A DNA stretch of 10,329 bases, taken from positions 1-10,329 of the forward strand of contig JAQTNZ010000040.1 of NCBI GenBank assembly GCA_028713595.1, read 5' to 3'. A model generated the notes under the pieces. That model worked only from the letters and a program-made list of their open reading frames with translations. It was not told where the DNA came from and made no database searches. Source of the stretch: Methylovulum sp. (GTDB taxonomy: Bacteria > Pseudomonadota > Gammaproteobacteria > Methylococcales > Methylomonadaceae). Made by a program: the position numbers and the translations under genes. Each line of letters starts with the position of its first letter. Position 1 is the first letter of the stretch. Positions 1 through 7,261 of the stretch are shown here, in pieces.

Positions 1-17
1 ATAGAATAAACAGGAGC

Positions 18-43
18 GCGGGCATCCTGCCCGCTGGTTTTTC
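18..43 (+). terminator. Terminator-like hairpin with short T-run
   Basis: A perfect 7-bp stem (GCGGGCA at 18-24, TGCCCGC at 28-34) with a 3-base loop is followed within a few bases by TTTTT. This is the shape of an intrinsic terminator, and it would serve a plus-strand gene ending left of the window. The stretch could also be part of a dispersed repeat, because its flanking words recur near 301-325. Confidence 0.45.
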
Positions 44-61
44 TCGTTCCCACGCCGGAGC

Positions 62-267
62 ATCACTGCCATTAAGTTAAGGAATTATGTCTATTCAATA
101 AGATAGTAAAAATAACCGACTTAAGGTCGTGATAAGTTAATCCGTTCGTGGTGAGCCTGTCGAACCATGACCGGATTAACCGTCCACCCTTCGACCAGCT
201 CAGGGCGAACGGTTAATCCTATCTTGTTGAAATTACAGGCACAAATCCTTAACTTAATGGCAGTGAT
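62..267. mobile_element. MITE-like element with 20-bp terminal inverted repeats
   Basis: The left end reads CACTGCCATTAAGTTAAGGA at 64-83, and its exact reverse complement lies at 246-265. Both ends are bordered by AT (62-63 and 266-267), which extends the match to 22 bp and could be a 2-bp target duplication. The inner flanks remain partly complementary (around 84-108 against 218-245). The element is about 200 bp and has no open frame large enough for a transposase, so it is best read as a non-autonomous element moved by a transposase elsewhere. A 12-bp direct repeat, ACGCCGGAGCAT, sits at 52-63 and 284-295, outside or at the edges of the element. I do not recognise the IS family with certainty. 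Confidence 0.55.
136..219. repeat. Nested palindromes inside the MITE-like element
   Basis: GTTAATCCG (136-144) pairs perfectly with CGGATTAAC (172-180). GGATTAACCG (173-182) pairs perfectly with CGGTTAATCC (210-219). The two are mutually exclusive hairpins that share the middle arm. A longer imperfect pairing joins 142-166 with 184-212, around the words CCGTTCG, TGAGC and GTCGAA. Words of this kind (TTCGAC-AGGCTCA-type) occur in dispersed intergenic repeats of many bacteria. Its structure is direct observation; any role in transcription or transposition is inference. Confidence 0.6.
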
Positions 268-422
268 TTATGCCCCTGAGGGTACGCCGGAGCATGAGCA
301 ATAGAAACAAGCCATAAACAGGAGCCTAGGTCGCTGCCCGCCCGTTGCGGTCAAAGCGACCCACGCCCAAAAAACCAAAACTTGCACCAAACGCTTTACG
401 ATAAAAACAATAACAATAAACT

Positions 423-3400
423 ATGCGTCCGAACGTTTACTGCCATTATCTTGCCATGCTCTTGCTTGTACCCTGCGGCGTACAAGCGTCGCTCAACTGC
501 GAGCGGTCGATTGCGCAAATCGTTTCGGCACAAGGCACGGTGGACAGCCAACACAGCGAGGGCGACTGGCTGACCGTCCACCCACAAGACGAATTCTGTG
601 CCGGCGACAAAATCCGCACCGCCAAAAATAGCCGCGCCACCTTACGGATGCGCAACGAGTCGGTCATCTCCCTAGAACAGGCCACCACGATGATACTGCC
701 AGAACCGACCAGCGATGCACCGGAATGGCTAGTTACACTACTGAGCGGCAGCGGCTTTTTCCGTAGCCGCAAGCCCCAACAACTGCGCATCCACACGCAA
801 TTTGTCAACATCGTGCATGAGGGCACCGAATTTTTGGTCAGCGTTGATGACCAACAGGCACAAGTCACCGTCTTTGACGGTCAAGTCAGGGCCGACAACG
901 CCAAGGGCAGCATCGTCATAAAGCCCGGTTATGTCGGAGTCACCCCCCAAGGCCATGCCCCACACCTGCAAGCTTTGCAGATCAGGCCCGAAGACGCGGT
1001 GCAATGGGCCTTATACTACCCGCCACTGATTGACTTTACCAAACTCACCGCCTTACCCGGCAGCTCGCCCCTGCTCCAGCAACAAGTCAAAAACCAGCTC
1101 CTACAAGCCCTCGACAGCGTCCCCTTAGCGCTGCAAGATAACGAGCAGTTAGGCATTAAAGCGTCCTTGCTGTTAAACGTGGGGCGCGTGGCTGAGGCGC
1201 AAGCGCAAATTGCGCAGATGTTAAAAAACAACCCCAAGGACAGTGACGCGGTGGCCTTACAAGCCATCATCGCCGTCAGCAAAAACCACCAAGACGAAGC
1301 GCTGGCACTGGCACAACAAGCCGTTGCCCTCAAGCCTAAATCCAGCAACGCCAAAATTGCCCTATCCTACGCCTACCAGTCCTTATTCAAGCTGGACGAA
1401 GCGCTTAGGGCGACCCAAGAAGCCATCCAGAGCGAACCCGACAACGCCTTGGCTTTTGCACGGCTGGCCGAACTGCAACTGTCCTTAGGCAACGCCGATG
1501 AAGCCCTGCAAGCGGCCCAAACTGCCAGCCGCACCAACCCGACCCTGGCGCGTACCCAAACCGTCTTAGGCTTCGCCTATCTGGCCCAAGTTGACACCCT
1601 AGCCGCCCGCCGGGCCTTTGACCAAGCCATTGCCATAGACCCCTCCGACCCCTTGGCCTGGTTAGGTTCGGCACTGACCGGCATCCGCACCGGCAAACTC
1701 GCCGAAGGCATCCAAAAACTGGAAACCGCCGCCAACCTTGACCCCAATAACGCCGTAATCCGCAGCTATCTGGGTAAAGCCCATTTTGAGGACAGAAACT
1801 TTAAATCCGTTATCGACCATTATCTCGACCCCGCCCATGCCGATGACGGCAACTTTGAATACGCGGCGACCGAATTTAAAATCGCCAAAGCCAGCGACAG
1901 CAAAGACCCGACCCCGTGGTTTTACGATGCCATCTTAAAACAAGCCACCAACCGCCCAGTCGCTGCCTTACACGACATGCAGCAAGCCAAAGACTTAAAC
2001 GGCAACCGTGCCGTCTACCGTTCGCGGCTGTTATTGGACAAAGATGCCGCCGTGCGCGGTACCGGCTTGGGGCGCATTTACAATGACTTAGGCTTTAATG
2101 ACGTGGCTAACCGCCAAGCCATCAAATCCCTAGCCATCGACCCCGGCAACTATTCCGCGCAACGCTTATTGGCCGACAGCTCCGCCAACCAACCGCGCCA
2201 AGAAGTCACCCGCGCCAGCGCCCTGTTACAATCGCAATTGTTACAATCGGTCAGCCTTAACCCCATCCAACCGCGCTTGGCCTACACCGATTTAAACATC
2301 CCCAAAAGCGTCGGCCCTGCCGAAGTGGGTTTTAACGAATACAACAAAGTCTTTGAGCGCGACAATTACCGGATCACCAACACCACCAGTTACGGCTCCA
2401 ATAACCTGCTCGGCAACGAAGCCGTGCTATCGGGCATAGTCAACAAACTGTCCTACAGCCTAGGCCAACTGCATTACCAAAACGATGGCTATCGGGCCAA
2501 TAACGACATCAAGCATGACCTTTATAACGCCTTTGTGCAGTATGAATTTTCGCCTAAGTTTAATATGCAGGCGGAATATCGGCGCAGGGATAGCTTGAAT
2601 GGGGATTTGCAACAGATAGGCGATATGTCAGCGTTTAATCCTAATTATCGACGAAGTATAGGGCAAGACACTTATCGGTTAGGCTCAACGTTTTCACCTA
2701 CCCAGCATTCCAAGTGGTTGACTTCGTTTATTTATGCGAATAGGGATGAGTTTGTGCAGAATTTTTCTTACCTAAGCAGTTCAGCACAAAATAGGGGTTA
2801 TCAGCTAGAATCCGCTTATTTATTTCAGCATGAACGATTTAACCTAATCATAGGGGGCGGCAGATATTTCTATGATATTCAAACTCAATTAAATTCAAGT
2901 AACCTTTTTATTTGTCTGACCTTGAGCTGTCAATTATTGAATAATAACGATACCCAAAATTTTGGTTATGCCTATTCAAACATCAGATTACTGGACAATC
3001 TAACTGCAACAACCGGCCTAAGTTACGATAACTATAGTGATACTCAAGTAAACAACTTATCAATTGAACGGGCAAACCCTAAATTCGGTTTACTTTGGCA
3101 ATTCAACAAAGAGCTATTATTCAGGTTAGCGGTTTTTGATACCTTAAAGTCCCCCATTATCGTTAACCAACAATTGCAACCCATGCAAATTGCGGGCTTT
3201 AACCAGTTTTTTGACGATGCCAACGGAGTTAAAGCAACCCAGTATGCTATCGGCATGGATTATCATCCAGCCCAAAATTGGTATACGGGCATAGAGCTGT
3301 ATACCCGTGATATAACTTTTCCATATATTCAAGCAAACACATTTTTATCCGAACCACGCACAGAAAACCTATACCGTTTTTATATCAACTGGATCATCCA

Positions 3401-3794
3401 TGAAAATTGGATTATGAATTCAGGATTCCGTTATGAAGATTTTCACGCTACGGGGGTTGCTTCTCCTAAAGCCGTTGCCACCGCTTACCTACCCACCAGT
3501 GTGCGCTTTTTCCATGCCATTGGTTTATTTGCCGAACTACGCGGCACTTATGTCAACCAACGGGTAAACACACTTCAACTTGGTGAGCAAAGCTTTAGCA
3601 CCGATTTCTATCTGGTTGATGCCGCTGTCGGCTATCGCTTACCCAAGCAATACGGCATATTCAGCCTAGAAGCCAATAACCTGCTGGATAACCGCTTCAA
3701 ATTCAGAGACCGCGCCTTTCAAACCAATGAAATTCGCACGTCTGACATAACCCCCGAGCAAACCTTTATGGCTCGATTTACCTTTAACTTTTGA
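423..3794 (+). CDS. FecR-TPR-outer membrane beta-barrel protein
   Basis: This 1123-residue protein has four parts. Residues 1-22 look like a signal peptide (hydrophobic core LAMLLLVPCGV, cleavage near VQA). Residues about 26-165 are a FecR-type domain, with C26 and C59 placed to form a disulfide. Residues about 246-590 carry several TPR repeats (A-ALD-P-type motifs such as AIAIDPSDPLAW). Residues from about 640 to the end resemble a TonB-receptor barrel, with alternating amphipathic strands, a segment reading NNLLDNRFKF and a terminal phenylalanine suited to BAM-dependent insertion. There is no plug domain or TonB box, so classical siderophore import is not supported. I recall similar FecR/TPR/barrel proteins as a widespread, poorly characterised family. 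Likely roles are export or surface display, with TPRs in the periplasm; this is inference. No Shine-Dalgarno is visible before the chosen ATG; starting at Met12 would spoil the signal peptide. Composition changes within the barrel. Confidence 0.85.
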   Translation: MRPNVYCHYLAMLLLVPCGVQASLNCERSIAQIVSAQGTVDSQHSEGDWLTVHPQDEFCAGDKIRTAKNSRATLRMRNESVISLEQATTMILPEPTSDAPEWLVTLLSGSGFFRSRKPQQLRIHTQFVNIVHEGTEFLVSVDDQQAQVTVFDGQVRADNAKGSIVIKPGYVGVTPQGHAPHLQALQIRPEDAVQWALYYPPLIDFTKLTALPGSSPLLQQQVKNQLLQALDSVPLALQDNEQLGIKASLLLNVGRVAEAQAQIAQMLKNNPKDSDAVALQAIIAVSKNHQDEALALAQQAVALKPKSSNAKIALSYAYQSLFKLDEALRATQEAIQSEPDNALAFARLAELQLSLGNADEALQAAQTASRTNPTLARTQTVLGFAYLAQVDTLAARRAFDQAIAIDPSDPLAWLGSALTGIRTGKLAEGIQKLETAANLDPNNAVIRSYLGKAHFEDRNFKSVIDHYLDPAHADDGNFEYAATEFKIAKASDSKDPTPWFYDAILKQATNRPVAALHDMQQAKDLNGNRAVYRSRLLLDKDAAVRGTGLGRIYNDLGFNDVANRQAIKSLAIDPGNYSAQRLLADSSANQPRQEVTRASALLQSQLLQSVSLNPIQPRLAYTDLNIPKSVGPAEVGFNEYNKVFERDNYRITNTTSYGSNNLLGNEAVLSGIVNKLSYSLGQLHYQNDGYRANNDIKHDLYNAFVQYEFSPKFNMQAEYRRRDSLNGDLQQIGDMSAFNPNYRRSIGQDTYRLGSTFSPTQHSKWLTSFIYANRDEFVQNFSYLSSSAQNRGYQLESAYLFQHERFNLIIGGGRYFYDIQTQLNSSNLFICLTLSCQLLNNNDTQNFGYAYSNIRLLDNLTATTGLSYDNYSDTQVNNLSIERANPKFGLLWQFNKELLFRLAVFDTLKSPIIVNQQLQPMQIAGFNQFFDDANGVKATQYAIGMDYHPAQNWYTGIELYTRDITFPYIQANTFLSEPRTENLYRFYINWIIHENWIMNSGFRYEDFHATGVASPKAVATAYLPTSVRFFHAIGLFAELRGTYVNQRVNTLQLGEQSFSTDFYLVDAAVGYRLPKQYGIFSLEANNLLDNRFKFRDRAFQTNEIRTSDITPEQTFMARFTFNF

Positions 3795-3806
3795 TGTTTA
3801 CATCCT

Positions 3807-3810
3807 AGGA
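3807..3810 (+). promoter_or_regulatory. Ribosome binding site of the 100-residue protein gene
   Basis: AGGA lies 9 bases ahead of the ATG at 3820, within the 25-bp gap after the stop of the barrel gene. It supports translation of the small gene and its cotranscription with the barrel gene. Confidence 0.6.
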
Positions 3811-3819
3811 ACTACTGCT

Positions 3820-4122
3820 ATGTCAATAAAATCACATATATTAACCAAAGCCGCAGAGAAAGAACTAGCTCAAGAAATCGGTGGGCAACTTCCTTCCATT
3901 GCTATTGCGACCCTAGAAGATGGAACCCCTAAATTTTTCGCTCCATCCGATAAAAAACAGCAGGATATGGGAGATATTCCAGAAAGCGAAAGGATAAATC
4001 AGCAAGTCATCACAACCTTTTCATATACACCTAAACCCGTAGCAACTGGCGCGACCACTCCCGCAGCCAGCGTAAAGCCATTAACTTGTATTATATTAAA
4101 CGGCGTAACTTACTGCTGGTAA
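3820..4122 (+). CDS. 100-residue protein of unknown function with Cys-X8-Cys-Trp tail
   Basis: I do not recognise this family. It starts 25 bp after the barrel gene behind a good AGGA site, so the two are probably one operon. The N-terminal third is charged and helix-prone and contains ELAQEIGG at residues 15-22. This partly resembles the double-glycine leader of exported peptides: E at -8 and L at -7 fit, but the hydrophobic residue sits at -3 instead of -4. The middle is polar. Residues 71-87 are rich in Pro, Ala and Thr, like a linker. The last residues are TCIILNGVTYCW, with C90 and C99 the only cysteines. There is no Sec signal peptide and no membrane segment. It could be a substrate, ligand or partner of the barrel protein, or a ribosomal peptide precursor. 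These are inferences from position and shape; a cytoplasmic protein is equally possible. Confidence 0.72.
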   Translation: MSIKSHILTKAAEKELAQEIGGQLPSIAIATLEDGTPKFFAPSDKKQQDMGDIPESERINQQVITTFSYTPKPVATGATTPAASVKPLTCIILNGVTYCW

Positions 4123-4180
4123 TATAAATGTTAAATAATTGTAAATATCAACTCGTAAGACGCATACCGTAACCCGTAAT

Positions 4181-4211
4181 CGGGGTGGGCAAATCCGCCT
4201 TGTCCACCCCG
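4181..4211. repeat. Strong hairpin after the barrel/small-protein operon
   Basis: Arms CGGGGTGGGCAA (4181-4192) and TTGTCCACCCCG (4200-4211) pair over 12 positions with a single G-T wobble and a 7-base loop. It lies 58 bp after the stop of the 100-residue protein gene. There is no T-run on either side, so it is not a textbook intrinsic terminator. It may stabilise the 3' end of the operon mRNA or be a REP-like unit. Confidence 0.55.
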
Positions 4212-4266
4212 TCAATCCCCCCGCAAACCTGGAGAATGAACATGTTAACCCATCGTTATTTAGCCC

Positions 4267-4355
4267 GTAGGTTGGGGTGAGCTTGCGAACCCCAACATTT
4301 TAACACACGACCCTATAACTTGTTTTGTTGGGGTTCGTACCTCACCTCAACCTAC
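4267..4355. repeat. Long imperfect inverted repeat, REP/BIME-like
   Basis: A left arm at 4267-4297 (starting GTAGGTTGGGGTGAG, ending GAACCCCAACA) is mirrored by a right arm at 4326-4355 (starting TGTTGGGGTTCG, ending CACCTCAACCTAC). The arms are about 30 bases with few mismatches and a spacer of 28 bases. Each arm also folds on itself through GTTGGGGT and CCCCAAC. The rest of 4123-4452 holds only this repeat and the hairpin at 4181-4211; I see no further gene there and no convincing promoter for nirJ. Confidence 0.65.
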
Positions 4356-4452
4356 ACGTAAGTATTCGAGGCAACACGTGTTAAGTTACCCTAAATCCCC
4401 GTTTCTATCAAACCATTACACAGCGTAAACCCAGCCCGCTAAAGATGCTAGA

Positions 4453-5637
4453 ATGTCCGTACGTTTACCAGCTGGCAATCCCACCCTCATGTTCAGACTC
4501 AGCCATTATATGCGGGAGCTTATCGCCCCGACACTGTTAAAACCCACCCGTAAACCGGCGGTCCCGGTGGTGATTTGGAATTTGATCCGCCGTTGTAACC
4601 TGACGTGCAAGCATTGCTACACCACGTCGGCGGACATTGATTTTCCGGGGGAGTTGACCACGCCAGAGATTTATACGGTGATGGATGACCTTAAGGCGTT
4701 TAAGGTGCCGGTGCTGATTTTGTCGGGTGGGGAGCCGCTGTTGCATCCTGATATTTTTGCCATTTCCCGCCGGGCTAAAAATATGGGTTTTTATGTCGCC
4801 TTGTCCAGCAACGGCACGAAAATATCTAAGGATAATATTGATGAGATTGCCGCGATTGATTATCAATACATTGGGGTCAGTTTGGATGGCATTAAGGGTA
4901 CGCATGATGCGTTCAGGCGGGTGCAAGGGTCGTTTGACGAGGCTTTGCGCGGGGTGCGCTTATGTTTGGACAAGGGCATTAAGGTGGGCATCCGTTTTAC
5001 CTTGACTCAGGACAATTACCACGATTTTCCGGCCATGTTAGCCTTGATGGACGAGCATGACATCGATAAGTTTTATCTTTCGCATTTGAATTACGGTGGG
5101 CGCGGCAACCGTAACCGTAAGGATGATGCCCATATTGACCGTACCCGCACGGCGATGGACTTGATGTTTGAGACCTGTTATGAGTGGTTAAGCGCCGGTA
5201 AGGAGCGCGAATTTGTCACGGGCAATAACGATGCCGATGCCGTGTATTTTTTGCATTGGGTGCGTCGGCACTTCCCTGAGCAAGCCGCGCCTATCCAAGC
5301 CAAGCTAGAACAATGGGGCGGCAATGCCTCAGGGGTTAATGTTGCCAATATTGATAATTTGGGCAATGTGCACCCTGATACTTTTTGGTGGCATTATGAT
5401 CTGGGCAATGTCAAAAAACGCCCGTTTTCGGAAATTTGGACGGATGTGTCCGACCCCATCATGGCGGGTCTTAAGCAAGCACCTAGGCCGTTACAAGGGC
5501 GTTGTGGAGTGTGCCACTATCAGGCGATCTGCAACGGCAACACGCGGGTCAGGGCAATGCAGATGTCCGGCAATGTCTGGGCGGAAGACCCCGGCTGTTA
5601 TTTGACTGATGAGGAAATCAGCCCCGCAGCTTGTTAA
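4453..5637 (+). CDS. nirJ: NirJ-type radical SAM/SPASM enzyme of heme d1 synthesis
   Basis: The protein has 394 residues. The radical SAM cluster motif is C48-X3-C52-X2-C55 (CNLTCKHC), followed by the SAM-binding GGEP segment (LILSGGEPLL). The C-terminal SPASM-like region has C351, C354, C360 and C382, ligands for a second 4Fe-4S cluster as known for NirJ. Long stretches such as GNNDADAVYFLHW and WGGNASGVNVANIDNLG match my memory of NirJ closely. NirJ acts in the cytoplasm on 12,18-didecarboxysiroheme, removing two propionate side chains on the way to heme d1, the cofactor of cytochrome cd1 nitrite reductase. The window shows no nirS, nirF, nirE or nirDLGH. The ATG at 4489 (MFRLSHYMREL) fits the family N-terminus better than 4453; neither has a strong ribosome site. 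AhbC of alternative heme synthesis is a related but less likely identity. The final 20 bp overlap the opposing gene. Confidence 0.85.
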   Translation: MSVRLPAGNPTLMFRLSHYMRELIAPTLLKPTRKPAVPVVIWNLIRRCNLTCKHCYTTSADIDFPGELTTPEIYTVMDDLKAFKVPVLILSGGEPLLHPDIFAISRRAKNMGFYVALSSNGTKISKDNIDEIAAIDYQYIGVSLDGIKGTHDAFRRVQGSFDEALRGVRLCLDKGIKVGIRFTLTQDNYHDFPAMLALMDEHDIDKFYLSHLNYGGRGNRNRKDDAHIDRTRTAMDLMFETCYEWLSAGKEREFVTGNNDADAVYFLHWVRRHFPEQAAPIQAKLEQWGGNASGVNVANIDNLGNVHPDTFWWHYDLGNVKKRPFSEIWTDVSDPIMAGLKQAPRPLQGRCGVCHYQAICNGNTRVRAMQMSGNVWAEDPGCYLTDEEISPAAC

Positions 5638-5962
5638 AATACCGTAAGATCACGCCGCTAATGACCAGCGGCACCACCAGCGCGGTCGGCTCCCATAAGC
5701 CCATGGTCAACAAGACCAGTTGGTTGCCGAACAAGACGGCGATATAAATGAAGGCGGCCCAACGCCGCAAAAACCACAAGCCAACAATGCAGGCCACGCT
5801 AATCAAGGCCGCCGCGCTGAAATACAGCGGATAAAACGCCCCTAGTTGTTTGACCAAGGGCGAGAGCAAAAACAGCATGATTTGGCTGGCGTTAATCAGG
5901 CCGATCACGCAAATGGCGGTGATGGCTAGGGGTTTGGCGGGGTTAAAACGGGATTCGCTCAC
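5618..5962 (-). CDS. Small four-helix membrane protein, unknown function
   Basis: This 114-residue protein has four hydrophobic segments, at about residues 10-32, 42-62, 67-87 and 89-108. RR at 66-67 and a basic C-terminus (RYFNKLRG) mark likely cytoplasmic sides. It starts with GTG, preceded at 8 bases by GGAG (complement of 5971-5974), which supports the call. I do not recognise a named family; it resembles the many short hypothetical integral membrane proteins of gammaproteobacteria. It lies downstream of glgC on the same strand after an 81-bp gap that contains a terminator-like palindrome, so cotranscription is uncertain. Its 3' end overlaps the 3' end of nirJ by 20 bp. Confidence 0.72.
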   Translation of the reverse strand: MSESRFNPAKPLAITAICVIGLINASQIMLFLLSPLVKQLGAFYPLYFSAAALISVACIVGLWFLRRWAAFIYIAVLFGNQLVLLTMGLWEPTALVVPLVISGVILRYFNKLRG

Positions 5963-5983
5963 GGCTATTGCTCCAAGTGTTGG

Positions 5984-6011
5984 TTTTTTAGCAGGATTCT
6001 TGCTGAAAAAA
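5984..6011 (-). terminator. U-rich palindrome downstream of glgC
   Basis: TTTTTTAGCA at 5984-5993 mirrors TGCT-G-AAAAAA at 6001-6011, with one bulged base and a 7-base loop. On the minus strand it comes just after a short CTTG/CAAG hairpin that runs into TTTTTT. The arrangement suits an intrinsic terminator for glgC and could partly work in the other direction. The GC part of the stem is short, so strength is doubtful. Confidence 0.4.
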
Positions 6012-6043
6012 GCCTTGCTGGCAAGCGGAGAAAACGCGGCGGC

Positions 6044-7261
6044 CTAAAAACGGTATCCTTTCGGGATGACGGTAATCCCGGATTCCGAGAGGGTGAAGCG
6101 TGCGGCATCGGCGGCCCTATCAAAACCAATCCGCTCCCCGGGTGGGATATGCACGTTCTTATCAACAATACAGCGGTTTAAATGCGAGCCGGCCCCAACG
6201 CGTACGCCGTGGAACAAAATCGAATGTTCAACCACGGCATGTTCATCCACTTGGGCTTGCGGGAACAAAATCGAATGCTTGACGTTGCCGCCACAGATAA
6301 CGGCCCCGCTACTGATTAAGGAGTTAATAAGCAGCCCTTCATGGCCGGACGCGCCGCGCACCATCCGGGCGGGTGGGTTTTGCTCGTGGTAGGTGCGGAT
6401 GGGCCAGTCAGGCTGGTACAGGTTCATTGGTGGCACCGGGGCTATCAGGTCCATGTTGGCCGCATAGTAGGAATCAATCGTGCCGACATCACGCCAATAC
6501 TGATCCGGTGTGACCCGCCCCGCTTCTCCGCCGAACCGATAAGCACAGACTTTATGCGTCTTAATCAGTTGTGGGATAATGTCCTTGCCAAAGTCATGGC
6601 TGGATGAGGCGGTGTCGTGGTCGTCCCGCAGAGCGTGGCACAGCAAATCCCGGTCGAAAACGTAAATGCCCATTGACACTAACGCGCTGTGCGGGTTGCC
6701 TGGCATCGGCTCTGGATTTTGGGGCTTTTCGTGGAATTCGCTGATGCGCTGGCTGGCATCCACTGACATGACCCCAAACGCACTGGCGCTTGCCAGCGGC
6801 ACTTGCATACAGGCAATCGTCAGCTCGGCTTTCTGGTCGCGGTGGAATTGCAGCATGGCGGCATAATCCATCCGATAGATGTGGTCGCCCGACAAAATCA
6901 GCACATAATGGGGGTCGCAGCGTTCGATAAGGTAGGCGTTCTGGAAGATCGCATCCGCCGTACCGGCATACCAAGATTCTCCCGTCCGCATTTGCGGCGG
7001 CACTAGCATGATATATTCCGAAATTTCCGGGTTGAAGATGGCCCAGCCATCCAGCAGATGCTTTTGCAAGGATTGGGATTTGTATTGGGTCAGCACCAAT
7101 ATGCGCCGCAATTTGGAATGCAGGCAGTTGGTCAGCGTGAAGTCGATGATCCGGTACTTGCCGCCAAAAGGTACGGCGGGCTTGGCGCGGTCGGCGGTCA
7201 GTGGATGCAGCCTTGTACCTATGCCTCCGGCCATGATGATGGACAAGGTTTTATCGAACAT
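6044..7261 (-). CDS. glgC: Glucose-1-phosphate adenylyltransferase (ADP-glucose pyrophosphorylase)
   Basis: The enzyme makes ADP-glucose from ATP and glucose 1-phosphate, the committed step of bacterial glycogen synthesis, in the cytosol. Its 405 residues are slightly shorter than the 420-431 usual for enterobacterial GlgC. The nucleotide-binding start reads AGGIGTRL, followed by [17 protein letters not shown]. The segment [12 protein letters not shown] carries the catalytic aspartate, and FHEKP carries the lysine that contacts glucose 1-phosphate. The last roughly 110 residues have the hexapeptide spacing of a left-handed beta-helix (such as GGNVKHSIL and [13 protein letters not shown]), the oligomerisation and allosteric domain. 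The first Arg of the common GGRGTRL motif is Ile here. A GAGGTG ribosome site (complement of 7266-7271) lies 4 bases before the ATG. No glgA, glgB or glgP is adjacent, so the gene appears to be a separate unit. Confidence 0.95.
   Translation of the reverse strand: MFDKTLSIIMAGGIGTRLHPLTADRAKPAVPFGGKYRIIDFTLTNCLHSKLRRILVLTQYKSQSLQKHLLDGWAIFNPEISEYIMLVPPQMRTGESWYAGTADAIFQNAYLIERCDPHYVLILSGDHIYRMDYAAMLQFHRDQKAELTIACMQVPLASASAFGVMSVDASQRISEFHEKPQNPEPMPGNPHSALVSMGIYVFDRDLLCHALRDDHDTASSSHDFGKDIIPQLIKTHKVCAYRFGGEAGRVTPDQYWRDVGTIDSYYAANMDLIAPVPPMNLYQPDWPIRTYHEQNPPARMVRGASGHEGLLINSLISSGAVICGGNVKHSILFPQAQVDEHAVVEHSILFHGVRVGAGSHLNRCIVDKNVHIPPGERIGFDRAADAARFTLSESGITVIPKGYRF

Noticed and set aside
423..3794. 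Classical TonB-dependent siderophore receptor
   Set aside because: The barrel is similar, but the plug domain and TonB box are missing and FecR and TPR domains occupy the N-terminal half.
4181..4211. Intrinsic terminator of the barrel operon
   Set aside because: The hairpin is strong, but no T-run follows on either strand, so it is listed as a repeat rather than a terminator.
3820..5637. A radical SAM RiPP cluster: small Cys-tailed peptide plus downstream SPASM radical SAM maturase
   Set aside because: The radical SAM protein matches NirJ along its whole length and lacks a recognisable peptide-binding RRE domain. It is separated from the small gene by a 330-bp structured spacer, so no direct link is supported.
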